Assembly (NCBI GenBank): GCA_900543795.1
Contig: UQSH01000018.1
Coordinates: forward strand, 1-28,012
Source of the DNA: an uncultured Oscillospiraceae bacterium
GTDB taxonomy: Bacteria > Bacillota > Clostridia > Oscillospirales > Acutalibacteraceae
Length of the DNA: 28,012 nucleotides
Direction: 5' to 3'
The position numbers and the translations under genes were made by a program. The first letter of the stretch is position 1. Every line of letters begins with the position of its first letter. Positions 13,518 to 21,783 of this stretch are shown here, piece by piece. The notes beneath the pieces are model-generated. The model was not told where the DNA came from, searched no databases, and saw nothing but the letters and a program-made list of their open reading frames with translations.

Positions 13518-14390
13518 ATGACAGTTAAAATAAAAAGCAACGAGGTTTTCGTTGAATGTCTGCAAGAGGGGGCAATGCTTCATTCTCTCGTTAAGAACGG
13601 CAGAGAGTATCTTTGGCAGGGCGACAAAAGCTTTTGGGCAGGTCAGGCACCCGTCTGCTTTCCCATTGCAGGCGTTTTAAGAGACGGCAGGGCAGTTGCC
13701 TTCGGAAAGGAATGCTCTATGAAACGCCACGGCGTTGCAAGAATTAATCCCTTTAAGATTGAAAGCGTTGGTGCAAATTATGTTGCTTTTGTTCAAAATT
13801 CAAGTGAAAAAACAAAAGCCGAATTTCCATTTGATTACCGCCTTGAAATAAAATACACCGTTGTTAAAAGCACGGTAACAACTCAATATACTGTTTATAA
13901 TACGGGCAAGGAGAAGCTTCCGTTTGTTATCGGAGGGCACCCCGCCTTTAATTGCCCCGTTGATAAAAATGAAGCTTTTGAGGATTATTCCGTTACCTTT
14001 GACAAGCCTATAAATGAGGAATGTCTGCGCCCCGATATTCATTCGGGACTTATTGATATTTCAAATCGCTTCAAGGTTTTTGACGCACCGGGCAGAATTG
14101 ATATGAAGCATTCTCTTTTTGTTGATGACGCAATGGTTTTTGACGGCATAGAATCTAAATCCGCATTGCTTATCGGTAAAAATAAAAGGGGAGTTCGCCT
14201 TGATTATCAGGATTTTGATAATCTGCTTGTTTGGTCGTCTGCAAACGGCGGACCGTTTGTTGCGCTTGAGCCGTGGACGGGAATTTCAACCTGCTCCGAT
14301 GAGGACTCTGTTTTTGAAAGCAAGCGAGGAATGACTGTTCTTGAAGCAGGCGAGCAGGCCTCCTTCAAATTTAAAATAACATTAATTTAG
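13518..14390 (+). CDS. Aldose 1-epimerase (galactose mutarotase-like, LacX type)
   Basis: This 290-aa beta-sandwich protein belongs to the aldose-1-epimerase superfamily, which interconverts alpha and beta anomers of hexoses or hexose phosphates. The expected active-site residues are visible: KRHGVAR (His71), GGHPAFNCP (His141) and LEPWTG (Glu251, general base). Short length and this motif wording resemble the LacX-like branch more than GalM. GGAG lies 7 nt before ATG 13518; the codon just before it is a TTG and is not used. The stop is 7 nt from the nadE start, so the two are cotranscribed. The sugar substrate is not evident. Confidence 0.88.
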   Translation: MTVKIKSNEVFVECLQEGAMLHSLVKNGREYLWQGDKSFWAGQAPVCFPIAGVLRDGRAVAFGKECSMKRHGVARINPFKIESVGANYVAFVQNSSEKTKAEFPFDYRLEIKYTVVKSTVTTQYTVYNTGKEKLPFVIGGHPAFNCPVDKNEAFEDYSVTFDKPINEECLRPDIHSGLIDISNRFKVFDAPGRIDMKHSLFVDDAMVFDGIESKSALLIGKNKRGVRLDYQDFDNLLVWSSANGGPFVALEPWTGISTCSDEDSVFESKRGMTVLEAGEQASFKFKITLI

Positions 14391-14397
14391 GTGAATT

Positions 14398-16299
14398 ATG
14401 AATTACGGATTTTTCAGAGCGGCGGCGGCTTCGCTGAAATTAAAGCCTGCATGCCCAAGCTACAATAAGGAAGAAATCAAAAGGGCAATAGACCTTGCGT
14501 CGGAAAGGGGCGTTAAGCTTCTTGTAACTCCCGAGCTTTCCGTTACCGGCTACACCTGTGCGGATTTGTTTTTCTCAAATTCTCTTTTGAACGAAGCACA
14601 AAAAGCACTTGCCGAAATAACGGAATATACAAAGGGCAAAAATATTGCCGTTTTGGTCGGCATGCCCGTTCGGTTTTACAATAGCCTTTATAACTGTGCG
14701 GTCGTTGTAAATAACGGAGAAATAGCGGGTGTTGTTCCGAAGCGTAATATTGCAAACTATAATGAGTTTTACGAAAAAAGATGGTTTGCCTCAGGCAGTC
14801 AGTTTGAAGCCTGCCAACCTATCAAGCTGTGCGGATTTGATACGAAAATAGGCAGTCAGATTTTTGATTTGTCAAACGGAGTTGTTTTAGGTGTTGAAAT
14901 CTGCGAGGATTTGTGGGTGCCGTCTCCTCCAAGCAGCACTCTTGCGCTTCACGGTGCAAATATTATTGCAAATCCTTCCGCATCGGATGAATATGTTTCA
15001 AAGGCGCAGTACAGGCGTGAGCTTGTCAGCAGTCAGTCTGCAAGGTGCATTTGCGCTTATGTTTATGCGGGCGCCTCCGTTTTTGAAAGTACAACCGATT
15101 TGGTTTTCAGCGGCTCAACGCTCGTTTGCGAAAACGGAGCGGTTCTTGCACAGGGCGAACGCTTTAAAAGAGAAACCGTGCTGACTGTTGCCGATATTGA
15201 TATTGAAAGGCTTAACAGCCTTCGTCAGCGCAATATGTCGTTTGAAAACATCGGCGAGCCTGTCGGCTTCGTTGAAAGCGCAGTTGAAAACAGTAATAAT
15301 GATTTAGAATACAGGAATGTTGATCCTCATCCGTTTGTTCCCGCAAATGATGAAATGCGGCGTGAAAGATGCCGTGAAATCTTTGCAATTCAGGCTTCGG
15401 GCCTTGCAAAAAGGCTTGAGCATATCGGCTCAAGGGGCTGTGTTGTGGGCATTTCGGGAGGACTTGATTCAACTCTTGCTCTGCTTGTTTGCACAGAGGC
15501 TATGAAGCTTCTCGGAAAGCCTAATTCCGATATTTTGGGTATAACAATGCCCGGCTTCGGCACAACAGACAGAACCTATAATAACGCTCTTTCGCTTATG
15601 AAGGAGCTTGGTGTTGAGATTAAGGAAATCAGCATAAAGGATGCGTGCGTTCAGCATTTTAAGGATATTGGGCACAGTGCGGAAATTCACGATATAACCT
15701 ATGAAAACACCCAGGCTCGTGAGCGCACTCAGGTGCTTTTTGATATGGCGAATAAGCACGGCAAGCTCCTTGTAGGAACCGGAGATTTGAGTGAGCTTGC
15801 AATGGGCTGGTGTACCTATAACGGCGATCAAATGAGTATGTACGGAGTTAACGCCTCCGTGCCGAAAACGCTTGTTCGCTATCTTGTTGATTATGTTGCT
15901 TCAATAAGCGGCGAAAGGGTTTGCGAGGTGCTTAACGATATACTTGACACACCCGTTTCCCCCGAGCTTCTTCCGCCCGACGAAAACGGCAACATAGCGC
16001 AGAAAACAGAGGATAATATAGGCCCATACGAGCTTCACGATTTCTTTCTTTATAATTTTGTTCGCTTCGGATTTTCAAAGAAAAAAATTCTATTTCTTGC
16101 CGAAAAGGCATTTTCAAAGAAATACAGCCGCGAAGAAATTGCAGGATGGCTCGATGTGTTTGTAAAAAGATTTTTCATAAGTCAGTTTAAAAGAAGCTGT
16201 ATGCCCGACGGACCGAAGGTCGGCTCCGTTTCGCTTTCTCCGAGAGGAGATTGGCGTATGCCGAGCGACGCTTCGTTTGATGATTTTCTCAAAAGCTAA
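14398..16299 (+). CDS. nadE: Glutamine-dependent NAD+ synthetase
   Basis: This 633-aa two-domain enzyme makes NAD+ from deamido-NAD+, ATP and glutamine, the last step of NAD biosynthesis. The N-terminal nitrilase-fold glutaminase carries the Glu-Lys-Cys triad: Glu46 in TPELSVTGY, Lys115 in VVPKRN and Cys169 in GVEICEDLW. The C-terminal synthetase begins near residue 325 with the ATP pyrophosphatase P-loop SGGLDS (353-358) and contains LVGTGDLSELAMGW. It starts 7 nt after the epimerase gene with AGGTGA as ribosome binding site. Full length and all key residues are present. A second, different and truncated nadE-like stretch appears at the right end of the window. Confidence 0.96.
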   Translation: MNYGFFRAAAASLKLKPACPSYNKEEIKRAIDLASERGVKLLVTPELSVTGYTCADLFFSNSLLNEAQKALAEITEYTKGKNIAVLVGMPVRFYNSLYNCAVVVNNGEIAGVVPKRNIANYNEFYEKRWFASGSQFEACQPIKLCGFDTKIGSQIFDLSNGVVLGVEICEDLWVPSPPSSTLALHGANIIANPSASDEYVSKAQYRRELVSSQSARCICAYVYAGASVFESTTDLVFSGSTLVCENGAVLAQGERFKRETVLTVADIDIERLNSLRQRNMSFENIGEPVGFVESAVENSNNDLEYRNVDPHPFVPANDEMRRERCREIFAIQASGLAKRLEHIGSRGCVVGISGGLDSTLALLVCTEAMKLLGKPNSDILGITMPGFGTTDRTYNNALSLMKELGVEIKEISIKDACVQHFKDIGHSAEIHDITYENTQARERTQVLFDMANKHGKLLVGTGDLSELAMGWCTYNGDQMSMYGVNASVPKTLVRYLVDYVASISGERVCEVLNDILDTPVSPELLPPDENGNIAQKTEDNIGPYELHDFFLYNFVRFGFSKKKILFLAEKAFSKKYSREEIAGWLDVFVKRFFISQFKRSCMPDGPKVGSVSLSPRGDWRMPSDASFDDFLKS

Positions 16300-16319
16300 A
16301 ACATAAGGAGTAAAAAAAT

Positions 16320-17036
16320 ATGAGTGAAGAAAACAAGAATTTAACTAATGAAAGCGGAGAAAGCAGTGCTCCCGAAAATAATAATTCAAAAAAGAAAAAA
16401 GCAATAATTATCGGAGCGGTTATAGTTGCCGTTGCCGTTATAATTGCAATTGTTGCCTGCGTTTCGTCAGGCAGTAAGGAAAACGAAAGCACCACTGCCA
16501 ACGAAGGCGTAAGTGAAATAATAGAAATAATGCCAAACGGCGAAGGCGGTAATGCCTCCGGCTCTGATAATGCCAATCAGTCAGGCGGCGGAGTAGGCGG
16601 CTCCTCATCACAGTCGGGAGGCTCGCAGGGCGGCTCCTCCTCGCAGGGCGGCTCCTCCTCGCAGGGTGGCTCACAGAGCGGTAATTCTCAAAACGGCGCA
16701 GGCTCATCAAACGAGCAGGAAGCACCGGGCGAAACAACAACTATCCCGAAAAACAGAATTATCTATATTAATGTTCTTATGCCGGAAAACAAAAGAACAA
16801 CAGATAAGATTGAATTTATCGTAAACGGCAAAAGCATAGGCTCAACAGAGGTTACTGTTGACGGAGAGATGCAGCATTTTAAAACACCCGATGAATATGA
16901 GGGCGATGTTTTCGTTGAGGTTAAGCTTTTAAATTACGGCACCTCCGCAACCGGAACAGTTGCAGAGGGCTCCGATACTGTTGAGATTAGGCTTCCGCTT
17001 AACAGGGCAGAAGAGAATTTGGGCGATGATTTTTAG
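16320..17036 (+). CDS. Membrane-anchored surface protein with Gly/Ser linker
   Basis: This 238-aa protein has an acidic, Asn/Ser-rich cytoplasmic head, a KKKK stop and one hydrophobic segment (about 28-48). A flexible extracellular linker rich in Gly, Ser and Gln (about 95-135) follows, then a compact C-terminal beta domain (about 147-230; INVLMPENKRTTDKIEFIVNGK). IVAC at the end of the hydrophobic segment resembles a lipobox (Cys47), but the 27-residue head is long for a lipoprotein signal, so a single-pass anchor is at least as likely. The linker is encoded by near-identical 18-nt repeats. It is 20 nt downstream of nadE with AAGGAG before ATG and has a terminator after it. The function is unknown; the C-terminal domain may bind a ligand at the cell surface. 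Confidence 0.78.
   Translation: MSEENKNLTNESGESSAPENNNSKKKKAIIIGAVIVAVAVIIAIVACVSSGSKENESTTANEGVSEIIEIMPNGEGGNASGSDNANQSGGGVGGSSSQSGGSQGGSSSQGGSSSQGGSQSGNSQNGAGSSNEQEAPGETTTIPKNRIIYINVLMPENKRTTDKIEFIVNGKSIGSTEVTVDGEMQHFKTPDEYEGDVFVEVKLLNYGTSATGTVAEGSDTVEIRLPLNRAEENLGDDF
16596..16676 (+). repeat. 18-nt coding repeats of the Gly/Ser linker
   Basis: GGCGGCTCCTCCTCGCAG occurs twice in tandem (16629-16646, 16647-16664), with a two-mismatch copy at 16596-16613 and shortened versions at 16614-16628 and 16665-16676. Each encodes GGSSSQ-like units. In-frame repeats like these can change number by slippage and alter linker length. Confidence 0.8.
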
Positions 17037-17041
17037 TGAAT

Positions 17042-17077
17042 ATGCCGAGTAAACACTTGCTCGGCATTATTTTTTTA
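17042..17077 (+). terminator. Terminator after the surface protein gene
   Basis: ATGCCGAGTAA (17042-17052) pairs with TTGCTCGGCAT (17057-17067), one T-G wobble, 4-nt loop, followed by TATTTTTTT. It closes the epimerase-nadE-surface protein unit. Confidence 0.88.
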
Positions 17078-17116
17078 TATAAATGATAAATATTTCACAA
17101 ATAAGAAAAATAATTA

Positions 17117-17145
17117 TTGAATTATAAATACCGTTGTGTTAAAAT
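17117..17145 (+). promoter_or_regulatory. Promoter of the PFOR gene
   Basis: TTGAAT (17117-17122), 17 nt, TAAAAT (17140-17145). The predicted transcript start near 17152 leaves a leader of roughly 108 nt before the PFOR start codon. Confidence 0.6.
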
Positions 17146-17151
17146 ATTTGC

Positions 17152-17247
17152 GGACTGTGGGGAACAAGGCGTTTTTGCGCCCTGATGGCTCAAAGCGCAG
17201 TTCACAGGTTATATTGTTAATAAATGAACTTTAAAGTTCAACAGGAG
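17152..17247 (+). promoter_or_regulatory. Structured 5' leader of PFOR
   Basis: CTGT...GAAC (17155-17165) can pair with GTTC-ACAG (17200-17207), leaving a GGG bulge. Inside lies the hairpin GGCGT-TTTT-GCGCC. A perfect 16-nt palindrome TGAACTTTAAAGTTCA (17225-17240) follows and ends 2 nt before AGGAGG, so it could mask the ribosome binding site or be a protein operator. It matches no riboswitch consensus that I can recall. The folding is by eye. Confidence 0.45.
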
Positions 17248-17259
17248 GTAATTAATTTT

Positions 17260-20200
17260 ATGCTCAACAGAAAAAAGAAAACGATGGATGGTAATAATGC
17301 CGCTGCTCATGTTTCTTATGCATTCACAGAAGTAGCCGCTATTTATCCCATCACTCCTTCATCGGTTATGGCAGAGGTAACAGATGTTCTTTCTTCACAC
17401 GATGCCAAAAACATTTTCGGTCAAAATGTTAGAGTTCAGGAAATGGAATCAGAGGGCGGCGCAGCAGGTGCAGTTCACGGTTCTCTTTCTGCAGGTGCGC
17501 TCACAACAACATACACGGCTTCACAGGGCCTTTTACTTATGATTCCGAATATGTATAAAATTGCAGGTGAGCTTCTTTCATCTGTTATTCATGTTTCGGC
17601 TCGTTGCGTATCAACTCACGCACTCAACATTTTCGGCGACCATTCCGATATTTATGCATGCCGTCAAACAGGCTATGCAATGCTTTGCTCAAACAATCCG
17701 CAGGAGGTTATGGACCTCGGTGCAGTTGCTCATCTTGCAACTCTTAAATCATCGGTTCCGTTCCTTCATTTCTTTGACGGATTCCGCACCTCTCACGAAA
17801 TTCAGAAAATAGAGGTTTGGGATTATGAAGACCTCAAGGATATGGTTGATATGGAGGATGTTAAGCGTTTCCGTGCTCACGCTCTTAACCCCGAGCACCC
17901 AACTCTTCGCGGCTCTGCCGAAAACTCCGATATCTTCTTCCAGCACAGAGAGGCTTGCAATAAGTATTATAACGATGCTGTTGAAACAACAGTTATGTAT
18001 ATGAACAAGGTTAACGAGAAAATCGGAACCGATTACAAGCCGTTCAATTATTATGGTGCAGAGGATGCAGAAAACATTATTATCGCTATGGGCTCTGTTT
18101 GCGACACTATCGCAGAAACAGTTGATTATCTTAATGCAAAGGGCGAAAAGGTTGGTCTTGTTAAGGTTCATCTTTACAGACCGTTCTCTGCAAAATATCT
18201 TCTTGATGTTATCCCGTCAACAGTTAAAAAGATTTCTGTATTAGACAGAACTAAGGAGCCCGGCTCAATCGGCGAGCCTCTTTTCCTTGATGTTATTGCC
18301 GCTCTTAAAGGCTCACAGTTTGAAACAACTCCTGTTTACGGCGGCCGTTACGGTCTTGGATCAAAGGATACTGTTCCGGCTCATATCATTTCTGTTTACA
18401 ACAATATGAAAGCCGCTTCTCCGAAGAAGGAATTCACAATCGGCATCACCGATGATGTAACAAATCTTTCTCTTGAAATCGGCGAGCATATCGACACAAC
18501 ACCTGCCGGCACAACAAGCTGTAAGTTCTGGGGTCTCGGCTCAGACGGAACAGTCGGCGCAAACAAAGACTCAATCAAGATTATCGGCGACAACACCGAT
18601 AAATATGCACAGGGCTATTTCTTCTATGATTCAAAGAAATCAGGCGGTATCACAGTATCCCACCTTCGCTTCGGCGACAGCCCGATTACTTCAACATATC
18701 TCATCAATAAGGCTAATTTTGTTGCATGCCATTGTCCGTCTTATGTAACAAAGTATGATATGGTTCAGGATCTCGTTCCCGGCGGCACATTCCTTCTTAA
18801 CTGTATTTGGACTCCCGAGGAGCTTGATAAAGAGCTTCCCGCTTCGATGAAGAGATATATTGCAAACAATGATATTAATTTCTATATCATCAACGGTATT
18901 AAGATTGCAGAAGAGGTTGGTCTTCGCGGAAGAGCTTCAACAATTCTTCAATCGGCATTCTTCACCATTTCGGGAATTCTTCCTGTTGAAAAGGCTATCG
19001 AGCTTATGAAGGCAAAGGCAACTGCCAAGTTCTCAAAGAAGGGCGATGCAGTTGTTGCCGCTAACCATCAGGGTATCGACAGAGGCTCAAAAGAGGTTAT
19101 CAAGGTTGATGTTCCGGAAAGCTGGAAAACTGCTGTTGATGAGGATGTTGATCTTGAGGTTAAAACAGAGCGTCCCGAAATGAAGAAATTCGTTAAGGAA
19201 ATTCTTGATCCCGTTGGTCATCAAAAGGGTGATTCAATCCCTGTTTCAACATTTGTTGATATGGCAGACGGTGTGTTCCCGCAGGGCTCTGCCGCATTTG
19301 AAAAGCGCGGTATAGCAGTTGATGTTCCCGAATGGGATCCGTCAACCTGTGCTCAGTGTAACAGATGCTCAATGGTTTGCCCGCACGCAGTTATCCGTCC
19401 CGTTGCATTAACGGCTGATGAGCTTGCTGCTGCTCCTGCAAACACAAAGTCGGTTGATCTCAAGGTTCCGAAGGACAGCGGACTTAAATATGCACTTATC
19501 GTTTCAACACTTGACTGTACCGGATGCGCTTCCTGCGCAAATGTTTGCCCAACAAAGTCTCTTACAATGAAGCCTATCGCTTCTCAGCTTGATGAGCAGC
19601 CGGTATTTGACGCTCTTTGCGATATGGAACCGAAGCCTCAGGTTGCATCGGATAAAACTATCGTTTCGGCTCAGTATCTTAAACCGTATCTTGAATTCTC
19701 AGGCGCTTGCGCAGGATGCGGCGAAACACCTTATGCAAAGCTTGTAACTCAGCTTTACGGCGATAAGATGTATGTTGCAAACGCAACAGGATGTTCTTCA
19801 ATTTGGGGTGGCTCCGCTCCTTCAACTCCTTATACTGTTGATAAGAAGGGCAACGGTCCTGCTTGGTCTAACTCACTCTTTGAGGATAATGCAGAGTTCG
19901 GTCTCGGTATGTTCCTTGCACAGGCACAGATCCGTTCAAGACTTGCTAACGATGCTCTTGCTCTTAAAGATTCTGTTGTTGCAGATGAGGTTAAAGCTTA
20001 TCTTGACACATTCAATTCAACAAGAGGAAACGATGCTCCTGCAAAGGCTCTTATCTCTGCTCTTGAAAATGCAAAGCTTGACGGGGAAGAGAAGGCAGCC
20101 GCAGAGGACTTCCTTAAAGATAAGGATTATGCCGCAAAGAAGAGCCAGTGGATCTTCGGCGGAGACGGTTGGGCTTATGATATCGGCTTCGGCGGTTTAG

Positions 20201-20799
20201 ACCATGTTCTTGCTCAAAATCAGGATGTTAATGTTCTTGTATTTGATACAGAGGTTTATTCAAACACAGGCGGTCAGGCTTCAAAGGCAACACCAACAGG
20301 CGCAGTTGCACAGTTCGCCGCTTCCGGTAAAATCACAAAGAAGAAGGACCTTGCAAAGATTGCAATGTCTTACGGATATGTTTATGTTGCACAGGTTGCT
20401 ATGGGCGCAGATTATAATCAGTGCTTAAAGGCAATGAAGGAAGCAGAGGCTTATAACGGCCCGTCGCTTATCATTGCTTATGCTCCTTGTATTAACCACG
20501 GTATTAAGATGCCGTTCAACCAGGCAGAGCAGAAGAAGGCTGTTGAAGCAGGCTATTGGCATTTGTTCAGATATAATCCTGCCCTTATCGAAGACGGCAA
20601 GAATCCGTTCTCGCTCGATTCAAAGGCTCCAACAGGAGATTATATCGAATTTATCAACGGCGAAACCCGTTATTCTTCACTCAGAAGAGGCTTCCCGGAG
20701 AAAGCAGACGAGCTCTTCTCCATTGCGGCTGAAAATGCAGTTCAGAAGTATAACGATCTTCTCCGCACGGTTGAGTATTATGCTCCTAAAAAGGACTAA
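17260..20799 (+). CDS. nifJ: Pyruvate:ferredoxin (flavodoxin) oxidoreductase
   Basis: This 1179-aa single-chain PFOR oxidatively decarboxylates pyruvate with CoA to acetyl-CoA and CO2, reducing ferredoxin; it is a core enzyme of anaerobic fermentation. The order is as in the homodimeric family. An N-terminal pyrimidine-binding domain carries YPITPSS, and the transketolase-C-like and CoA-binding middle regions follow. A 2[4Fe-4S] ferredoxin domain has CAQCNRCSMVCP (from about Cys697) and CTGCASCANVCP (from about Cys753). The proximal-cluster region is CAGCGE (about 817), and the TPP domain is GGDGWAYDIGFGG with VYSNTGGQ. AGGAGG (17243-17248) sits 11 nt before ATG 17260; the upstream in-frame ATG 17224 precedes that site and is rejected. 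It is monocistronic, with a structured leader and strong terminator hairpins downstream. Confidence 0.96.
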   Translation: MLNRKKKTMDGNNAAAHVSYAFTEVAAIYPITPSSVMAEVTDVLSSHDAKNIFGQNVRVQEMESEGGAAGAVHGSLSAGALTTTYTASQGLLLMIPNMYKIAGELLSSVIHVSARCVSTHALNIFGDHSDIYACRQTGYAMLCSNNPQEVMDLGAVAHLATLKSSVPFLHFFDGFRTSHEIQKIEVWDYEDLKDMVDMEDVKRFRAHALNPEHPTLRGSAENSDIFFQHREACNKYYNDAVETTVMYMNKVNEKIGTDYKPFNYYGAEDAENIIIAMGSVCDTIAETVDYLNAKGEKVGLVKVHLYRPFSAKYLLDVIPSTVKKISVLDRTKEPGSIGEPLFLDVIAALKGSQFETTPVYGGRYGLGSKDTVPAHIISVYNNMKAASPKKEFTIGITDDVTNLSLEIGEHIDTTPAGTTSCKFWGLGSDGTVGANKDSIKIIGDNTDKYAQGYFFYDSKKSGGITVSHLRFGDSPITSTYLINKANFVACHCPSYVTKYDMVQDLVPGGTFLLNCIWTPEELDKELPASMKRYIANNDINFYIINGIKIAEEVGLRGRASTILQSAFFTISGILPVEKAIELMKAKATAKFSKKGDAVVAANHQGIDRGSKEVIKVDVPESWKTAVDEDVDLEVKTERPEMKKFVKEILDPVGHQKGDSIPVSTFVDMADGVFPQGSAAFEKRGIAVDVPEWDPSTCAQCNRCSMVCPHAVIRPVALTADELAAAPANTKSVDLKVPKDSGLKYALIVSTLDCTGCASCANVCPTKSLTMKPIASQLDEQPVFDALCDMEPKPQVASDKTIVSAQYLKPYLEFSGACAGCGETPYAKLVTQLYGDKMYVANATGCSSIWGGSAPSTPYTVDKKGNGPAWSNSLFEDNAEFGLGMFLAQAQIRSRLANDALALKDSVVADEVKAYLDTFNSTRGNDAPAKALISALENAKLDGEEKAAAEDFLKDKDYAAKKSQWIFGGDGWAYDIGFGGLDHVLAQNQDVNVLVFDTEVYSNTGGQASKATPTGAVAQFAASGKITKKKDLAKIAMSYGYVYVAQVAMGADYNQCLKAMKEAEAYNGPSLIIAYAPCINHGIKMPFNQAEQKKAVEAGYWHLFRYNPALIEDGKNPFSLDSKAPTGDYIEFINGETRYSSLRRGFPEKADELFSIAAENAVQKYNDLLRTVEYYAPKKD

Positions 20800-20827
20800 T
20801 TAAAGCAACCGAATAAAATCAAAAATC

Positions 20828-20865
20828 AAACGGTGCTGCCTCGCTCCTTAGAGGCAGCACCGTTT
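20828..20865. terminator. Strong hairpin after PFOR
   Basis: AAACGGTGCTGCCTC (20828-20842) pairs perfectly over 15 bp with GAGGCAGCACCGTTT (20851-20865), 8-nt loop. The plus-strand T-run is short; the minus side has a better T-rich tail. Confidence 0.75.
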
Positions 20866-20900
20866 ACTGTTGTTATGGCGTTCTTAATATGTTGAAAATA

Positions 20901-20933
20901 AAAAAATCAGGCGGAGCTTCCGCCTGATTTTTT
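20901..20933. terminator. Bidirectional terminator, PFOR / signal peptidase
   Basis: The arms AAAAAATCAGGCGG (20901-20914) and CCGCCTGATTTTTT (20920-20933) with a 5-nt loop give T-runs on both strands. It ends immediately before the signal peptidase stop codon at 20935. Confidence 0.9.
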
Positions 20934-20934
20934 A

Positions 20935-21783
20935 TTATTCAAATGATTCAAAGTTAGGATAATACTTGAATTTTGCCTTGCCCAAGATTTTGTCCTCCGT
21001 AACAAATGTATTGTTCCAAAAGCGTGAATCGTGGGAATGGTTTCTGTTGTCGCCCATACAGAAATAGCAGTTTTGCGAAACGGTGTAATTTCCTTTTTCG
21101 TCTGCCTTGCAGTATTTTTCAATGAATTCCGCAGAGCCGACAATTTCGCCGTTTTCGGCATAGCAGTAAATTCCGTCTGTTGTTATTGCTTCGCCTTTGT
21201 AGGGGATGTAAAACGGGCCGTAATTTCCCACGGGCGTTTCATTTTGAATAAAGGATTGGTCCGCCTGAGCCTTGTTGCCGTCTGCATCGGTTATATAGGT
21301 TGCTCCGTTAACAATTTCAACCGTTTCTCCCGGAAGCCCAATAACTCTCTTAACGAAAATTTGGCTTTCATCATCGGGAAAATAAAACAATATAATGTCA
21401 TATCTTTCAGGAGAATTATTAATATATGAAAGCCTGCTTGCAATTATTCTGTCGCCCTCGTTTATTGTGCTTATCATAGAGCCTGTTGGCACAACGGCGT
21501 TTGCAAAAACAAAGGTTTTAAGAAGCAGAGCAACTATGACCGCAATAATAATCGGCATTAAAAACTCAACTGTTTCTCGGAATTTGCTTTTTTGCTTTTC
21601 TTCCTTTTTGCCGCCTTCATCGCTTTTCTTTTCAATGCTTTTGCTTTCAATTTCTTCAATCTGCCGGGTTGCGCTTGGCTCGGAGCTTATATTAGTATTA
21701 AAATATTTTGCTCCGCAGCTCGGGCAGGTGATCCAATCTCCGTTTTCTTCAATGCCCTCAAAGCCGCATTTTTTGCATTTCAT
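20935..21783 (-). CDS. lepB: Signal peptidase I with N-terminal zinc ribbon
   Basis: This 282-aa type I signal peptidase removes signal peptides at the outer face of the membrane. The catalytic part has one membrane segment (about 75-93), then PTGSM with Ser102, FVKRVIGLPGE with Lys145, and the box E motif MGDNRNHSHDSR. Unusually, the cytoplasmic N-terminus is extended by a zinc ribbon, CKKC (Cys3, Cys6) ... CPSC (Cys20, Cys23), plus a ~45-residue charged linker. Its ATG overlaps the stop of the GH36-like gene (ATGA), so translation is coupled. It is last in the minus-strand operon TSCPD protein - glycosidase - lepB. The ribbon may sense metal or dock a partner; this is inference. Confidence 0.92.
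   Translation of the reverse strand: MKCKKCGFEGIEENGDWITCPSCGAKYFNTNISSEPSATRQIEEIESKSIEKKSDEGGKKEEKQKSKFRETVEFLMPIIIAVIVALLLKTFVFANAVVPTGSMISTINEGDRIIASRLSYINNSPERYDIILFYFPDDESQIFVKRVIGLPGETVEIVNGATYITDADGNKAQADQSFIQNETPVGNYGPFYIPYKGEAITTDGIYCYAENGEIVGSAEFIEKYCKADEKGNYTVSQNCYFCMGDNRNHSHDSRFWNNTFVTEDKILGKAKFKYYPNFESFE

Noticed and set aside
16596..16676. CRISPR-like repeats
   Set aside because: The repeats are tandem, in frame, lack spacers and encode a Gly/Ser linker.
17152..17224. A known riboswitch in the PFOR leader
   Set aside because: None of the TPP, cobalamin, SAM, THF, ZTP, fluoride or glycine signatures I know is present; it is kept only as an unclassified structured leader.
17224..17259. 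ATG 17224 as the PFOR start
   Set aside because: It lies upstream of the clear AGGAGG site and inside the palindrome; ATG 17260 has the ribosome binding site.
21031..21429. 132-codon open frame on plus, opposite the signal peptidase
   Set aside because: It is a shadow of the conserved lepB frame with no expression signals.
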